A DNA stretch of 55,266 nucleotides from Bauldia litoralis (GTDB taxonomy: Bacteria; Pseudomonadota; Alphaproteobacteria; Rhizobiales; Kaistiaceae). The notes under the pieces are model-generated. The model searched no databases. It had not been told where the DNA came from and was given only the letters and a program-made list of their open reading frames with translations. Below, one piece after another: positions 54,051 through 55,266 of this stretch. The stretch spans positions 1 to 55,266 of the forward strand of contig CAMCWB010000020.1 in the NCBI GenBank assembly GCA_945882315.1, written 5' to 3'. A program made the position numbers and the translations under genes. Each line of letters opens with the position of its first letter. Within the stretch, counting starts at the first letter, position 1.

Positions 54051-55266
54051 ATGTTCCAGAAGATCCTCATTGCCAATCGTGGCGAGATCGCCGTCCGCAT
54101 CATCCGGACGGCGCGGCGCATGGGCATTGCCACGGTCGCCGTCTATTGCGACAGCGACCGCGATGCGCTGCATGTCGAGATGGCCGACGAGGCGGTCAAT
54201 ATCGGCCCGCCGCCGGCCGCGACTTCCTATCTGGTGATCGACAACATCCTCGAGGCCTGCCGCAAGACCAGCGCCGAGGCGGTCCACCCCGGCTATGGCT
54301 TCCTGTCCGAGCGCACCCAGTTCGCCACGGCGCTGGCGGCTGCCGGGATAGAGTTCATCGGTCCCAACCCGCGCGCCATCGCGCTCATGGGTGACAAGAT
54401 CGAATCCAAGAAGCTCGCCGCCGCGGCCAAGGTCGCGACGGTGCCGGGCCATCTCGGCACGATCGGCAGCGAGGATGAGGCGGTCGCCGTCGCCCGCGAT
54501 GTCGGCCTGCCGGTGATGATCAAGGCCTCGGCCGGTGGTGGCGGCAAGGGGATGCGCGTTGCCCATACGCTGGACGAGGTCCGCGAGGGTTTCGTCCGCG
54601 CCCGTTCGGAGGCCGCCGCCTCCTTCGGTGACGACCGCGTCTTCATCGAGCGCTTCATCGAGCGGCCGCGGCATATCGAGATCCAGGTGCTCGGCGACCG
54701 CCACGGCAATGTCATTCATCTCGGCGAGCGCGATTGCTCGATCCAGCGCCGCCACCAGAAGATCGTCGAGGAAGCGCCGTCGCCCGCCCTCGACGCGGCG
54801 CTCCGCGCCGAGATGGGGGCCGAGGCCGTCGCGCTGGCGAAGGCAGTCGGCTACGACTCCGCCGGCACGGTGGAATTCGTCTTCGGCGGCGCCGAGCGCC
54901 GCTTTTATTTCCTCGAGATGAACACCCGCCTCCAGGTCGAGCATCCGGTAACGGAGATGATCACCGGCATCGACCTCGTCGAGGAGATGATCCGCGTCGC
55001 CTATGGCGAAAAGCTGCGGCTCAGCCAGGCCGAGGTGAAGCTGAACGGCTGGGCAGTCGAGAGCCGCGTCTATGCCGAGGACCCGACGCGCAATTTCCTG
55101 CCCTCGACGGGGCGACTCGTGACCTATCGCCCGCCGGTCGAGGGGCCCGACGGCGACGCGGTCGTGCGCAACGACACCGGCGTCTTCGAGGGTGGCGAGA
55201 TCTCGATCTATTACGACCCGATGATCGCCAAGCTCGTCACCCATGCGCCGACGCGTGAGGCGGCGA
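54051..55266 (+). CDS. pccA: Propionyl-CoA carboxylase alpha subunit (partial)
   Basis: The biotin carboxylase part only; the gene runs off the window after about 405 codons. It opens [20 protein letters not shown]. The ATP-grasp region has [16 protein letters not shown], the bicarbonate and ATP sites [10 protein letters not shown] and [17 protein letters not shown], and then [20 protein letters not shown]. The match to rhizobial PccA and the presence of pccB upstream favour propionyl-CoA over acetyl-CoA carboxylase. The biotin-carrier domain is beyond the edge. Confidence 0.9.
   Translation, partial: MFQKILIANRGEIAVRIIRTARRMGIATVAVYCDSDRDALHVEMADEAVNIGPPPAATSYLVIDNILEACRKTSAEAVHPGYGFLSERTQFATALAAAGIEFIGPNPRAIALMGDKIESKKLAAAAKVATVPGHLGTIGSEDEAVAVARDVGLPVMIKASAGGGGKGMRVAHTLDEVREGFVRARSEAAASFGDDRVFIERFIERPRHIEIQVLGDRHGNVIHLGERDCSIQRRHQKIVEEAPSPALDAALRAEMGAEAVALAKAVGYDSAGTVEFVFGGAERRFYFLEMNTRLQVEHPVTEMITGIDLVEEMIRVAYGEKLRLSQAEVKLNGWAVESRVYAEDPTRNFLPSTGRLVTYRPPVEGPDGDAVVRNDTGVFEGGEISIYYDPMIAKLVTHAPTREAA

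Overview
The window looks like the chromosome of a high-GC alphaproteobacterium of the order Hyphomicrobiales (Rhizobiales). The evidence is the gene order secE-nusG-rplKAJL-rpoBC, rpsL-rpsG-fusA-tuf, then S10-spc-alpha ending in adk-rpsM-rpsK-rpoA-rplQ with no rpmJ and no rpsD. Supporting signs are the rhizobial N-terminus of RpoB, a short-form Adk, an RD-rich N-terminus on S5, and the metabolic genes mmsB, acyl-CoA dehydrogenase, pccA/pccB and adhC. The genus cannot be fixed from sequence alone.

Layout. 1-952: a family-25 glycosyltransferase sits where many relatives have tuf and tRNA-Trp. 1011-13103: secE, nusG, rplK, rplA, rplJ, rplL, rpoB and rpoC, ending in a strong bidirectional terminator. 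The nusG-rplK gap holds several hairpins and a second, decayed copy of the last codons of nusG. The rplJ leader (about 300 nt) is heavily structured. 13118-15048 (minus strand): a GMC oxidoreductase and a frameshifted small coiled-coil gene separate rpoC from rpsL. 15177-19717: the str operon with a promoter and a long leader, closed by an intrinsic terminator after tuf. 19730-33709: 23 ribosomal proteins with secY, adk and rpoA, tightly packed. A promoter and an attenuator-like terminator lie before rpsM.

33762-55266 is ordinary chromosome with signs of decay and turnover. It holds a cupin, a truncated and frameshifted LysR remnant, mmsB and an isobutyryl-CoA dehydrogenase-like gene (valine degradation), a luciferase-like flavin monooxygenase, an intact LysR gene, a DegP-type protease, a heptamer-based palindromic repeat and rarA. 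These are followed by a FecR-domain gene broken by one amber codon, a short Phd/YefM-like antitoxin fragment, two tandem gamma-glutamylcyclotransferase-like genes (the first without its catalytic motif), crcB, an RluA-family pseudouridine synthase, an EamA transporter and the ATP12 chaperone. pccB and the start of pccA are separated by about 5 kb carrying a VapBC-type toxin-antitoxin pair, a small secreted YARHG-like protein, a lactonase-like metallo-hydrolase, a YaiI/DUF188 protein, glutathione-dependent formaldehyde dehydrogenase and an MgtC/DUF4010 membrane protein. pccA runs off the right edge.

How the genes work together: two thirds of the window makes the core of the ribosome, RNA polymerase, elongation factors and the Sec translocon. 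The valine-degradation genes and propionyl-CoA carboxylase feed branched-chain carbon toward the methylmalonyl-CoA route. No CRISPR array, prophage, transposase, rRNA or tRNA was seen. I did not find a clearly new multi-gene system. The points most worth checking are the nusG-tail duplication with its hairpins, the operator of the toxin-antitoxin pair overlapping its start codon, the degenerate cyclotransferase paralogue, the amber-interrupted FecR gene and the heptamer palindrome.
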